Source: Peribacillus sp. FSL E2-0218 (GTDB lineage Bacteria; Bacillota; Bacilli; Bacillales; DSM-1321). Taken from it: a stretch of 64,000 nucleotides of DNA. The stretch is taken from NCBI RefSeq assembly GCF_037992945.1, contig NZ_CP150304.1, forward strand, positions 1,925,501 through 1,989,500. The letters run 5' to 3'. This document shows positions 17,012 through 24,509 of the stretch, piece by piece (positions within the stretch are counted from its first letter, which is position 1; each line of letters opens with the position of its first letter). The notes beneath the pieces are model-generated. The model was not told the origin of the DNA, did no database searches, and was given only the letters and a program-made list of their open reading frames with translations. Position numbers and translations under genes: made by a program.

Positions 17012-18007
17012 ATGAAAGTAACATTACAAACCTTACTGGATAAATCAGAAAAGAAAATGGGAGTAAATATTAATTCTATTGTAAAGGCCTCTGCACTTGA
17101 GATGATTAGAAGAGCCAATATGGAAGGAATTTACGTCCAAATAAGTTCAGGTTATCGCTCAATGGAAGAACAAGCTGCGTTATACGGACAAAGCCGTCTT
17201 TATAGCTATAATGGTAAAAATTATAGCAATTTGGCTAAGCCAAAAGTGACACAAGCGAAACCTGGACAATCTATTCACAATTATGGATATGCTATTGATT
17301 ATTTCCTTGTGAGTGATGACGGAAAAACAGCTTTGTGGACGGTAAATGCAAAATGGAGACGTGTGGCTGCCATTGGAAAAGAACTTGGGTTCAAATGGGG
17401 AGGAGATTGGACAGGCTTTAAGGATTATCCACATTTAGAAATGACAGGTGGCTTGTCCTTTACACAGCTGCAGGCAGGCAAAAAACCGAATCTAACCTTG
17501 AAATTCAAGTCAGGTTCAGAAGTTGTCGTTACTGACTCACCTAAAAAAGAAGTAGCCTCTGAGATAAGTAAGAATTCTCCTAAAGGCAAAGGTGATAGCA
17601 CGATCGTTTCCATTCAGAAAACACTAAATAGCCGATATGGATGTAATCTCATTGTGGACGGTATTGCGGGTACTAAAACTAAGTCCGCGCTTATCAAAGC
17701 TTTGCAAATAGAGCTTAATAAGCAATTCAATAAGAAATTAGTTGTGGATGGAACATGGGGGCCTAAGACAAGAGCAGCTATCGTCACTGTCAAAAAAGGA
17801 GTCAAAGGAAATATAGTATATATACTCCAAGTGACGCTTTATATTCATGGCTATAACACTAATGGAATTGATGGGATTTTTGGACGTGGTACTGAAGCGG
17901 CAGTGAAAGAATTTCAACATGCAAAGAGAATTAAACAAGATGGAGTATCGGGATCAGTAACGTGGTCAAAACTGTTTTACCAAAAGGGATATAACAAAAT
18001 TCTGTGA
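17012..18007 (+). CDS. Endolysin: M15 D-Ala/L-Ala-D-Glu peptidase with two peptidoglycan-binding repeats
   Basis: A 331-aa lysin. AAAAGGAGA at 16995-17003 fits the ATG at 17012 better than the one at 17006. Residues ~1-150 form an M15 zinc peptidase: H89 and D96 in SIHNYGYAIDY and H141 in YPHLEM are the likely zinc ligands. A Lys/Ser linker leads to two wall-binding modules (~190-260 and ~265-327; both carry the 'VDG..G..T..A' or 'DGIFGRGTEAAVKEFQ' pattern). There is no signal peptide, so release depends on the holin. Confidence 0.93.
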   Translation: MKVTLQTLLDKSEKKMGVNINSIVKASALEMIRRANMEGIYVQISSGYRSMEEQAALYGQSRLYSYNGKNYSNLAKPKVTQAKPGQSIHNYGYAIDYFLVSDDGKTALWTVNAKWRRVAAIGKELGFKWGGDWTGFKDYPHLEMTGGLSFTQLQAGKKPNLTLKFKSGSEVVVTDSPKKEVASEISKNSPKGKGDSTIVSIQKTLNSRYGCNLIVDGIAGTKTKSALIKALQIELNKQFNKKLVVDGTWGPKTRAAIVTVKKGVKGNIVYILQVTLYIHGYNTNGIDGIFGRGTEAAVKEFQHAKRIKQDGVSGSVTWSKLFYQKGYNKIL

Positions 18008-18175
18008 AAATAGACAATTTTTTACTAAGGAGTGATAAAATATAAGCATAAAAAAAAGACACGCAGGTTTCCCAAACATGCCGTTAAATCAACTACTCTA
18101 ATTATAAATATTTTATACAAATAAGTCTATAACGATGTTTCTTTTTTGGGATTCCTTCATAGGGAGGAAATTTTT

Positions 18176-19099
18176 ATGAAATGGGTAAAGGTTTATATTT
18201 ATAAGTTTTCAACGCCAAAATTGGATATTATTAATCAAACATACGATGATGAAAGGTTTGATCAAGATCATTTAATATCCTTTATTAATACTATAATAGC
18301 ATTACCTTTACAAGATCGTATATTAGATACCGGCGATAAGGTAATGACATTAGAAAATTTTAAAATAAGTGATGATGCTGATTTCTTCGAGGGTAATTTT
18401 ACTGCAGCTAGATATGGTGAGGTTGCTAACTTAGTTCATAGGAGAACATTTCAAAAACGTCCAAGTGATAAAACAATGGATGAAGGCGATGAGCATAACA
18501 TTTATTTTGTTATCGAAAGAGCTACAGGCAGACTATTTTTACAAGCCGATGGGAAACGATTAGTAACAAAAAATGCTATTGACAAATATCTAGGAAACTT
18601 TTTGGACTTGTTTGAAAAGGATATAAATCAATTAAATAAACAAATTCAGCCTTTAATGATTACACCAAGGAATTTATTCTTAATTAAAACAGTGTATGCA
18701 GAATCATTTTTTGAAGAAATTAATAAACTAATAAGAATAAAAAAAGCAACAATGCAAATAAAAATAAACGAAGATACTAACAGCCCAGTAGTGAATGCAA
18801 TACGGGCTGGGGCTGAAGGTGTGGATGGAGCAAATTTAATTGAATACGCTATTGTAAATAAAGAACGCGGTGGTGGTATGCGAAGGGTGGAACAATTTTT
18901 AAGAAACCTAGAAGATATCGACAAATATGAAAATATAGTTGTTGAAGGATCAGAAGGGAAAGGAAGAAATAAAGCCATAAAAATAGAAGATCACCCAAAA
19001 GATTTCTCCGTCCAAGTTAATGTTAATGAATATGGAATAATTAGTTTTCAAGAATTAATAAGTGGAATTATTGACCGAGTTAAAAGACGTGGTATTTAA
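18176..19099 (+). CDS. Soluble protein of a candidate RexAB/Kiwa-like two-gene unit
   Basis: I do not recognise the family with certainty. The start is the ATG at 18176 (AGGGAGG at 18160-18166), giving 307 aa. There are no membrane segments. The first half is beta-rich with an acidic GDEHNIYFVIERATGRLFLQADG core; the second half is helical, with a repeated Lys/Arg-rich segment (INKLIRIKKATMQIKI) and a GRNKAIKI strand. The pattern 'host-readable domain plus basic C-terminal half' recalls RexA or KwaB in layout, not in clear sequence. It lies 168 nt after the endolysin on the same strand, where lysogen-expressed genes often sit, and 17 nt before a membrane gene. Confidence 0.72.
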   Translation: MKWVKVYIYKFSTPKLDIINQTYDDERFDQDHLISFINTIIALPLQDRILDTGDKVMTLENFKISDDADFFEGNFTAARYGEVANLVHRRTFQKRPSDKTMDEGDEHNIYFVIERATGRLFLQADGKRLVTKNAIDKYLGNFLDLFEKDINQLNKQIQPLMITPRNLFLIKTVYAESFFEEINKLIRIKKATMQIKINEDTNSPVVNAIRAGAEGVDGANLIEYAIVNKERGGGMRRVEQFLRNLEDIDKYENIVVEGSEGKGRNKAIKIEDHPKDFSVQVNVNEYGIISFQELISGIIDRVKRRGI

Positions 19100-19116
19100 T
19101 TGGAGGTTTGTCTTTA

Positions 19117-19707
19117 ATGGTCCAAGTAAACAAAAACAGACGCTCAGTTAACTATGATATTTTTAAAATAGTTAAAAATTATTTTAAATTATCTTCAAAA
19201 GAGGAAATAAGGTTTGATCTTACAATACCTTTTGTTGTTTCATGTGTGACTGTATACTTTTTACATGCCAGTGGACTAAATATGCTTATAGTTTTGAAGG
19301 AAATAAACGATGTAATTATTTCGGTGATGTCAATTCTAGCTGGATTCAATACTGCAAGTGTTGCAATAATAGCTTCAAGTAATCCATTAGGAATTGTTGA
19401 AGCAATGGGTGGGCAAGGTAGGGCAAATGCAAACGAACAAGAAGGAAGAGAACTGTTAAATAGTTTAACTAGCTATTTTAGTTATGCGATAATTTTACAA
19501 TTGTTTATTCTGATTATTAGTATCATTGCCTCAATAGCACTAAAAATTTTTGACATTAAAATATTTAAAGATAATATATATCTTTATATTTCATTAGCAT
19601 CTATTTTTATTATTTGGTTCACTCTTGTTTTAAACTCTTTGTTGATTACAATTAGAAATGCTTCAATTTTGCATAACTTTATTTTATTTCTGGCGAAAAG
19701 AAGATGA
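19117..19707 (+). CDS. Four-helix membrane partner of the candidate two-gene unit
   Basis: A 196-aa protein with the ATG at 19117 behind TGGAGG (19101-19106). Four membrane segments are clear, at about residues 35-55, 63-88, 118-142 and 150-180. A short soluble loop with MGGQGRANANEQEGRE lies between the second and third. The size and four-helix layout match KwaA and RexB type partners of soluble sensor proteins. Termination follows at 19708. Function is unproven. Confidence 0.72.
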   Translation: MVQVNKNRRSVNYDIFKIVKNYFKLSSKEEIRFDLTIPFVVSCVTVYFLHASGLNMLIVLKEINDVIISVMSILAGFNTASVAIIASSNPLGIVEAMGGQGRANANEQEGRELLNSLTSYFSYAIILQLFILIISIIASIALKIFDIKIFKDNIYLYISLASIFIIWFTLVLNSLLITIRNASILHNFILFLAKRR

Positions 19708-19742
19708 AAAAAACCCTTCTCATCATATGAGAGGGGCTTTTT
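19708..19742 (+). terminator. Terminator of the two-gene membrane unit
   Basis: CCCTTCTCAT pairs with ATGAGAGGGG around a 3-nt loop, with CTTTTTG after it. With A-rich sequence on the other side it may also serve the convergent gene at 19799. Confidence 0.8.
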
Positions 19743-19798
19743 GTTCGTTTTGTATTCATATATCACGATACATTGTACATTAAATTTACTCTTTTTGC

Positions 19799-20761
19799 TT
19801 ATTCCCTTGCTTTTTTATTGTACCAACCATCAGATCCATTTAATAGAAAAATAAATGCTGTATTTATAAACTCATAGTTGTTAGAAAGGGCATAAACATA
19901 TTGAACTAATTCCAGTTCCTTAACTTTTTGCCTTTGTTTAGTATGGTAAGCTAGGTGAAAAAGGACTAAATTAAAGCCTTGAGTGGATATTTCCTCATAA
20001 AGTGATTCTATATAAAACTCCATTTCCCATTCATCCATTATATTTTTATTGTGATAAATTAATAAAATGATACGTTCAATTATAAAAAAATATCTATTAA
20101 AAGTGTCTGAATTAAGCTTGTCAGATTCCAATATAGTACTTAGGTAAGCATTATTATATGTTTTCCAGTACATATGAAAATAATCAGGAGAGTCTTTTTC
20201 TGCTAAAGAAGAGGCCATTTCATCAAATGTCCAGTTATTAATCCTCTCGCTTATATATTCCATAATTTCCTTGTATGGTAGCTGGTTAGTTTGAGATATA
20301 TATTTATGCCCATTTGTAGTATCTGTATCGTCCCAGGGCTTTTCTATTTCAATCTTCACTTTTCTCAGTTCTTCGATCTGAATTGAAAAGGAGTTTTCAA
20401 ACCGCTGAATTCTAGCAGTTTTGCCTTGTTCCTGTAAGGCTTCTTTTGTGCTTTCAAGCTCGTCTCTAAGCAATTTGAATTCGTCTTTTTGAACATCTAA
20501 TTGATTACTTTGTATACTAACCGTCCGAATTAATAAAAGAATCGTAATAAATGTTAGGAAAGGTACAGTGGAACCTCCTAAAAAATCTCCGTAGGGTCCT
20601 AATAATTGAAAATCATATCCTTTCTTTGAAACTAACATCCAGCCGAAGAAGGGGCATGTAAGAACAAATGCAAATGCAAACGGTACGTATACTTCTAGCA
20701 TTGTAGTATCGGTAAGTAAATTTTTTTTATTTTTATTTTTCCTTATCCATTTTTTCATCAT
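19799..20761 (-). CDS. Putative phage abortive infection protein, AbiC type (putAbiC)
   Basis: A 320-aa protein, with ATG at 20761 behind GGAGGG. Two N-terminal membrane segments (~24-45 and ~58-82) enclose the family-typical GDFLGGSTVPFLTFITI motif. A coiled coil with Gln/Glu repeats (SIQSNQLDVQKDEFK...) follows, then a helical cytoplasmic domain of ~200 residues. Members of this group include lactococcal AbiC, which blocks phage multiplication. It converges on the two-gene membrane unit next door. AT content is high. Confidence 0.82.
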   Translation of the reverse strand: MMKKWIRKNKNKKNLLTDTTMLEVYVPFAFAFVLTCPFFGWMLVSKKGYDFQLLGPYGDFLGGSTVPFLTFITILLLIRTVSIQSNQLDVQKDEFKLLRDELESTKEALQEQGKTARIQRFENSFSIQIEELRKVKIEIEKPWDDTDTTNGHKYISQTNQLPYKEIMEYISERINNWTFDEMASSLAEKDSPDYFHMYWKTYNNAYLSTILESDKLNSDTFNRYFFIIERIILLIYHNKNIMDEWEMEFYIESLYEEISTQGFNLVLFHLAYHTKQRQKVKELELVQYVYALSNNYEFINTAFIFLLNGSDGWYNKKARE

Positions 20762-20929
20762 TTTCCCTCCATTAGAAAAAGCAGTACAATCATACTAAAC
20801 ATTTACTCTTGATTTTTATAGTAATAAATATGGATTATTCAGTATTTCTTGAAAATGTATACACGTAATAGGAAAACTATACAGCAATTAAAATGTAGAA
20901 GAAGAAAAAAATCATTAATAGGCATTTTT

Positions 20930-20963
20930 TTGTCTTACACAGGAACGTAAGTCCGTATACAAT
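20930..20963 (+). promoter_or_regulatory. SOS-type promoter with LexA-like box
   Basis: GGAACGTAAGTCCG (20942-20955) resembles the Bacillus LexA site (GAAC-N4-GTTC with one mismatch) and directly abuts TATACAAT. A ribosome site (AAGGTGGGA) and the start of a yolD-like frame follow. A sister copy lies at 27863. Confidence 0.5.
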
Positions 20964-20987
20964 GGATATAAAGGTGGGACTTTTCTG

Positions 20988-21302
20988 ATGGCGATAATGC
21001 GTGATAGAGGGCTCGTTAAATGGCAAGCAGCATTAATTATGCCAGACATAAAACATTGAATAAGAAAATAGGTGAGGTTGATTATTTCCTAAATAAAAAA
21101 ACTACCCTTGATAAAATACCGGGTTGAAGATTATGAAAACAACATTCATGCAATGGAATTTCATTTGCCAATTAACTTTACGTTACACAATAAAGGAAAT
21201 CCACATGAAATTTACGGGCATTGTGTGTTCATACATCTTTTTACAAAAGGAATGAGTATTCAGAGGAAAGGTAGCAACTTCGAAAAAATTCAATTTAATT
21301 AA
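20988..21302 (+). pseudogene. yolD: Broken yolD-like gene
   Basis: The ATG at 20988 begins MAIMRDRGLVKWQAALIMPD, the hallmark start of YolD proteins, but stops at a TGA at 21057. After a shift of frame, 21108-21302 encodes a Tyr/Glu-rich half with HAMEFHLPINFTLHNKG, which fits the C-terminal half of the family. At least two frame changes separate the halves. YolD usually accompanies UvrX/DinB-type polymerases on mobile DNA; no polymerase remains here. Confidence 0.65.
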
Positions 21303-21327
21303 ATTATAGGTGTGAGTGTAGTGGATT

Positions 21328-21361
21328 AAAAAAAGCCTACTCTTTATGAATGGGCTTTTTC
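21328..21361. terminator. Terminator between converging genes
   Basis: AAAAAGCC and GGGCTTTTT flank a loop of about 14 nt. A-runs and T-runs on both sides suit use in both directions, including for the UPF0489 gene at 21377. Confidence 0.55.
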
Positions 21362-21376
21362 TATGTAATACTTTAT

Positions 21377-22168
21377 TTACTCCATTTCTAATGTTGACCA
21401 ATCCCTACCTTGTGAAAGATCAACCTCAAATTCCTCTAGGAATAAATTCAAAACAAATTCTGCATTGTCTGGGCCCCCAATGTGCCAATCTTCTGGAGAA
21501 ATCGCTACTGTAATCGCATCCCAAACGTACATACTCTTTAATACTCGTAAGTTTCTTTGAATCTCCTCCTTATCCTTTAGTATATAACTATTATGTCCTG
21601 AATCCGTCTCAGTCTTAAATGCGAAAAAATCCAGATCCAAATCTAAGATTAAGGTGTTACCTTTAGTGAAAATATCGTTCATTTTTTCCTTTTGGGAACA
21701 CTCAAAAGTCTCCATTGATCTCCAATGGTAACCGGCAAACTGTTCTATCCTTTTTTGACTAAGGTGATCTTGAAGGTAAAGAGACTGAAGTTCGGTATCA
21801 AATAGATCATCATTTGGGTCTTCAGGTGATACATAGATTACATTTTGAATTGTTTTTCTTGCAAATCCTGCCCAAATAAAATTATCAGTTCCTACATAAC
21901 TTCCATTCGAGTATATATTTTGGGTAATCTTTGATAATTCTTTTAATCCATTTTTATTTAAAACCTCAGGAACTGTTGCTCCATCAATTGCTGCGTCAAG
22001 GTGCTGGTCCACATGAAACAAAGTAGAGTTATCTTTAATCCATCCCTTTTCACGGGCTATATCCCATGCAATAAAAGCCCAATTATGGTGCTTCATAATG
22101 AAAATCTTTTTTTCAGGAAAAACAATTTTCCAGTTATCGTCTTCTTTCCAATTCATTGTGAAATTCAT
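21377..22168 (-). CDS. UPF0489 family protein, arginase-like fold
   Basis: 263 aa, ATG at 22168 behind GAAGGGAA. Two metal-site motifs stand out. HVDQHLD (H52, D54, H56, D58) has the D-x-H-x-D arrangement of the arginase/deacetylase fold, and LDLDLDFF (D176, D178, D180) has the matching D-x-D run. The family (PF12640) includes peptide arginases that turn Arg into ornithine in modified peptides, besides members of unknown role. A 36-nt gap separates it from a small gene upstream on the same strand. Metal binding is well supported; the substrate is not. Confidence 0.78.
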   Translation of the reverse strand: MNFTMNWKEDDNWKIVFPEKKIFIMKHHNWAFIAWDIAREKGWIKDNSTLFHVDQHLDAAIDGATVPEVLNKNGLKELSKITQNIYSNGSYVGTDNFIWAGFARKTIQNVIYVSPEDPNDDLFDTELQSLYLQDHLSQKRIEQFAGYHWRSMETFECSQKEKMNDIFTKGNTLILDLDLDFFAFKTETDSGHNSYILKDKEEIQRNLRVLKSMYVWDAITVAISPEDWHIGGPDNAEFVLNLFLEEFEVDLSQGRDWSTLEME

Positions 22169-22204
22169 TTCCCTTCTTTTTCAAGTAACATAATATAGGC
22201 CATA

Positions 22205-22453
22205 TTAAATTATGGGCTTAACCTTCTTAACCACCTCCGTAATATCAATATCCTCGTTATAAATAACTTTATCAATTCGAAAATCATCACTAGCTGCAAA
22301 ATTAATTTTAATCTGCTGAATCCATTCATAAGCGGCAATGGCTGCTGTCCAGTCTGGATCTTTCTTATAATCCGAATTAGGAACAGTGAAGCTGCCACTT
22401 TGTAAAAAGTTAATCCCCTTTGAATGTAAGTAAACCTTTATATTTATGTTCAA
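22205..22453 (-). CDS. Small soluble protein paired with the UPF0489 gene
   Basis: 82 aa with a TTG start (GAGGTG seven bases before). A beta-strand start (NINIKVYLHSKG), the DWTAAIAAYEWIQQIKI helix and a closing ITEVVKKVKPI make a compact alpha/beta protein. I do not recognise it. Degraded copies of its 3' end lie at ~30018 and ~31500, so the gene has been multiplied nearby. Confidence 0.55.
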   Translation of the reverse strand: MNINIKVYLHSKGINFLQSGSFTVPNSDYKKDPDWTAAIAAYEWIQQIKINFAASDDFRIDKVIYNEDIDITEVVKKVKPII

Positions 22454-22958
22454 TGTAGCACCTCACTGTTCGCTTAGATTATTCAGTACCTATCTTCCTT
22501 GTGTAAATTATCTACTTTTACATCCGATGAATTGAGTAGTTTGTGCTCTTTGTTAATTTTAGGTTAGGTATTGAAATTTATCCAGTGAAAATTTTATAGT
22601 AATGAAACACCTATTTGTGTAGAGCCTAATTCCCACAAAAAATAAATATAGCAAGTGTTTGCCAATCCAGAGTAGGCAGGCGGTTTAAGAGTGTTGGTAG
22701 ATCTACTTATACACGCTGTACTTTTTTGAATTTTTTTTAAAAAAAGTGAAGGCTATACTAAAACTGCCCGAAAATCACCCGAGTAATGCCCGATAATGAT
22801 TGAGTTGAAATGATTTATTGTGATAAAAAAATTTCAAAGAACCCTTATAAAAAGGTGTTTTGGTGAGAGATTGATAGACTATTAAAGGTTAGAGCATGTT
22901 CCGCACGCAAGTCCACCCATGGGAACGCGAACAATATATGTCCATGTATTAATCATTC

Positions 22959-22993
22959 AAACCCTTGGCACCTCTGGTGTTGAGGGTTTTTTT
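22959..22993 (+). terminator. Orphan plus-strand terminator
   Basis: An imperfect 13-bp stem (AAACCCTTGGCACC / GGTGTTGAGGGTTT) is followed by TTTTTT. No gene is left in front of it. Confidence 0.55.
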
Positions 22994-23023
22994 GGTGGGG
23001 TAAAAAAGCAACGAAAAGTAGTG

Positions 23024-23047
23024 AGAGGGGTTTCACCCCTTTTTTTA
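23024..23047 (+). terminator. Second orphan terminator
   Basis: AGGGGT TTC ACCCCT with a following T8 run; compact and strong. Confidence 0.65.
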
Positions 23048-23290
23048 CCCACAATTCATTGTAAAATGTCTTTTGTGTAGTTTTCGTCTTTGATCCGGGC
23101 ATGCGGCGGATGATCAACCTGAATGATGCAGTTGTGGGTCAAAAATTGCGGGTGAAGTGAATACCAAATAATTTTACGATTATATTATCTATAATCTCTC
23201 AATCAAGATCTCGGCATATCAGCTGGCAATTTTATAAAAAGTTATCAACAATATGTTGTGTCCTTCTTTCATGGTCTAATAAAAAGATAA

Positions 23291-23334
23291 AAAAACCCCT
23301 TTTTCTCCAATGAATCTTTGGGAAAAGGGGTTTA
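23291..23334 (-). terminator. Terminator of the toxin-like gene pair
   Basis: AAACCCCTTTTTC and GGAAAAGGGGTTT form a 13-bp stem with one bulge. It lies 44 nt past the stop of the small membrane gene on the minus strand. Confidence 0.75.
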
Positions 23335-23377
23335 TCTACACTCTGCACGGCACATTAAATGGTATGCCGTCTATATG

Positions 23378-23563
23378 TTATTTTTTTTGCTTGCTTTTCC
23401 AGACACTAAAAAGTAGCGTTCCCCAAATAATACAGCCTAATAAACCAAGAGTTCTGTGCCATAAAGGGTAACCTGAGTCGTTTTCGGATATCATTCCACC
23501 AATAAAATAAATTAAACTAAGGATAAGTAATATAGCTAGCCAAATTTGCTGTTTTTTACTCAT
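23378..23563 (-). CDS. Two-helix membrane protein, candidate immunity partner
   Basis: About 62 aa from the ATG at 23563 (MSKKQQIW); the frame is open back to 23575. Two membrane segments (~7-25 and ~38-55) are joined by a polar turn with ENDSGYP, and the tail is Lys-rich. It lies 24 nt after the secreted protein gene on the same strand and shares its terminator. Small two-helix proteins are common bacteriocin immunity proteins; the role here is inferred from context. Confidence 0.6.
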   Translation of the reverse strand: MSKKQQIWLAILLILSLIYFIGGMISENDSGYPLWHRTLGLLGCIIWGTLLFSVWKSKQKK

Positions 23564-23587
23564 AATACACATCACTTTTTACTAGAT

Positions 23588-24181
23588 TTAAAAAACTATT
23601 AAAACAAAAGCTTTAGAGATATATGTAGCAACCGTCTTATTAAAATGACCTTTTTTAACGAGAAAACTTGTCAACGCATCTTCAATAGTACCACCAGAGC
23701 TTACAGCAAAGTCTAAAAATTTATTAATAGATTCCCAATGAAGAACAGCTAACTGTGTTCCAGTCATTGATTCTATTTTTCCTATCATTTTATTCCAGCC
23801 GGTTTTACCAACTTTACTCATTGTTGCTTTAATCGCTTTTGCTCCAGCTTTAGCAGTTAAAGTCACCTTTCCATAAGGAACTATTACAATAACATCATTT
23901 GATTCTTTATTCAATATCTCTTCTGCAACACTTGGATCTATAAATTCAGATTTTGTTTCATTTACTGCAATTTCCAAAATTCTATAGAATTCATCTTCAT
24001 CGTAATTCATAAAGAATTCTTCCATCGATTGAATTTCTTCATCAGTAAAAAGAACATCATCATTTTCTTGTACTTTTACAATTGAACTAGCAAAAGCGCT
24101 TTCTATTGGTACAATCACAGTGCTCAATAATAACACTCCACTGAGAATTCCAGAAGTTGCTTTAATTCCTAATCTTTTCAT
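23588..24181 (-). CDS. Secreted toxin-like protein of unknown family
   Basis: 197 aa with a clear signal peptide (basic start, hydrophobic core SGILSGVLLLSTVIVPI, cleavage probably after AFA near residue 31). An acidic middle (residues ~40-95) could be a pro-region. The C-terminal ~85 residues are basic and helical, with KAGAKAIKATMSKVGK and a hydrophobic end that closes on VLIVF. A cationic helical end after an acidic pro-part is the layout of processed bacteriocins. AGGAGATGG precedes the ATG. The family is not certain. Confidence 0.65.
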   Translation of the reverse strand: MKRLGIKATSGILSGVLLLSTVIVPIESAFASSIVKVQENDDVLFTDEEIQSMEEFFMNYDEDEFYRILEIAVNETKSEFIDPSVAEEILNKESNDVIVIVPYGKVTLTAKAGAKAIKATMSKVGKTGWNKMIGKIESMTGTQLAVLHWESINKFLDFAVSSGGTIEDALTSFLVKKGHFNKTVATYISKAFVLIVF

Positions 24182-24384
24182 AAATCCATCTCCTGAATAT
24201 TATTTCAATAAATTATGGTTTATATTTCCTTAAAAGGAAATAAATATATAGTTTTCATAATTATCTAGATTTTAATTTCTGGTAGAGAAAAAAAGCGAAA
24301 TATAGCGTGTGTCAACGGTACCGTTGCCTTATGGAGGATAAGTAGTTGATGGACTTAGTCTTAGCATTGAACAAACTACACTAA

Positions 24385-24505
24385 AGGCCCCTACTTGTAT
24401 TAAGTAGGGGTTAGCTCTGTTAAAGGTGTTGTTGATTTTCTTAATGAACTAACGGGTGCGTTCGTATTATAAGGTTAGCCAGTTTTTACTGGTTGACCTT
24501 TTTTA
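24385..24505 (+). repeat. Dispersed intergenic repeat, copy A
   Basis: It starts with a perfect hairpin (CCCCTACTT / AAGTAGGGG), then the module TTGATTTTCTTAATGAACTAA near 24431-24451, then a terminator-like hairpin (AGGTTAGCCAGT / ACTGGTTGACCT plus T6). Related copies with the same order occur at 30150-30260 and, in part, at 31412, 25984 and 46243. Confidence 0.5.
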
Positions 24506-24509
24506 ATAG

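Larger units (their letters stand above)
22454..23284. other. Intergenic region with two strong hairpins and remnants
   Basis: No gene with a credible start is seen in these ~830 bases. AAACCCTTGGCACC at 22959 pairs imperfectly with GGTGTTGAGGGTTTT, and AGGGGTTTCACCCCT at 23025-23039 is followed by eight Ts; both look like plus-strand terminators. The stretch 23090-23160 reads FDPGMRRMINLNDAVVGQKL, a possible end of a lost gene. A run of three CCCGA repeats occurs near 22770-22795. Confidence 0.5.

Noticed and set aside
18010..18120. ACGCAGG..CATGCCGT as a terminator after the endolysin
   Set aside because: The arms do not pair well and no T-tract follows.
22770..22800. Three CCCGA repeats, considered as a CRISPR or iteron start
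   Set aside because: The spacing is about 10-14 nt with only three short units and no repeat longer than 6 nt; no cas or rep genes are present.
22900..22960. Possible tmRNA or tRNA 3' end as a prophage attachment site
   Set aside because: No T-arm, CCA end or acceptor stem could be found; no duplicated att core was visible because the left prophage end is outside the window.
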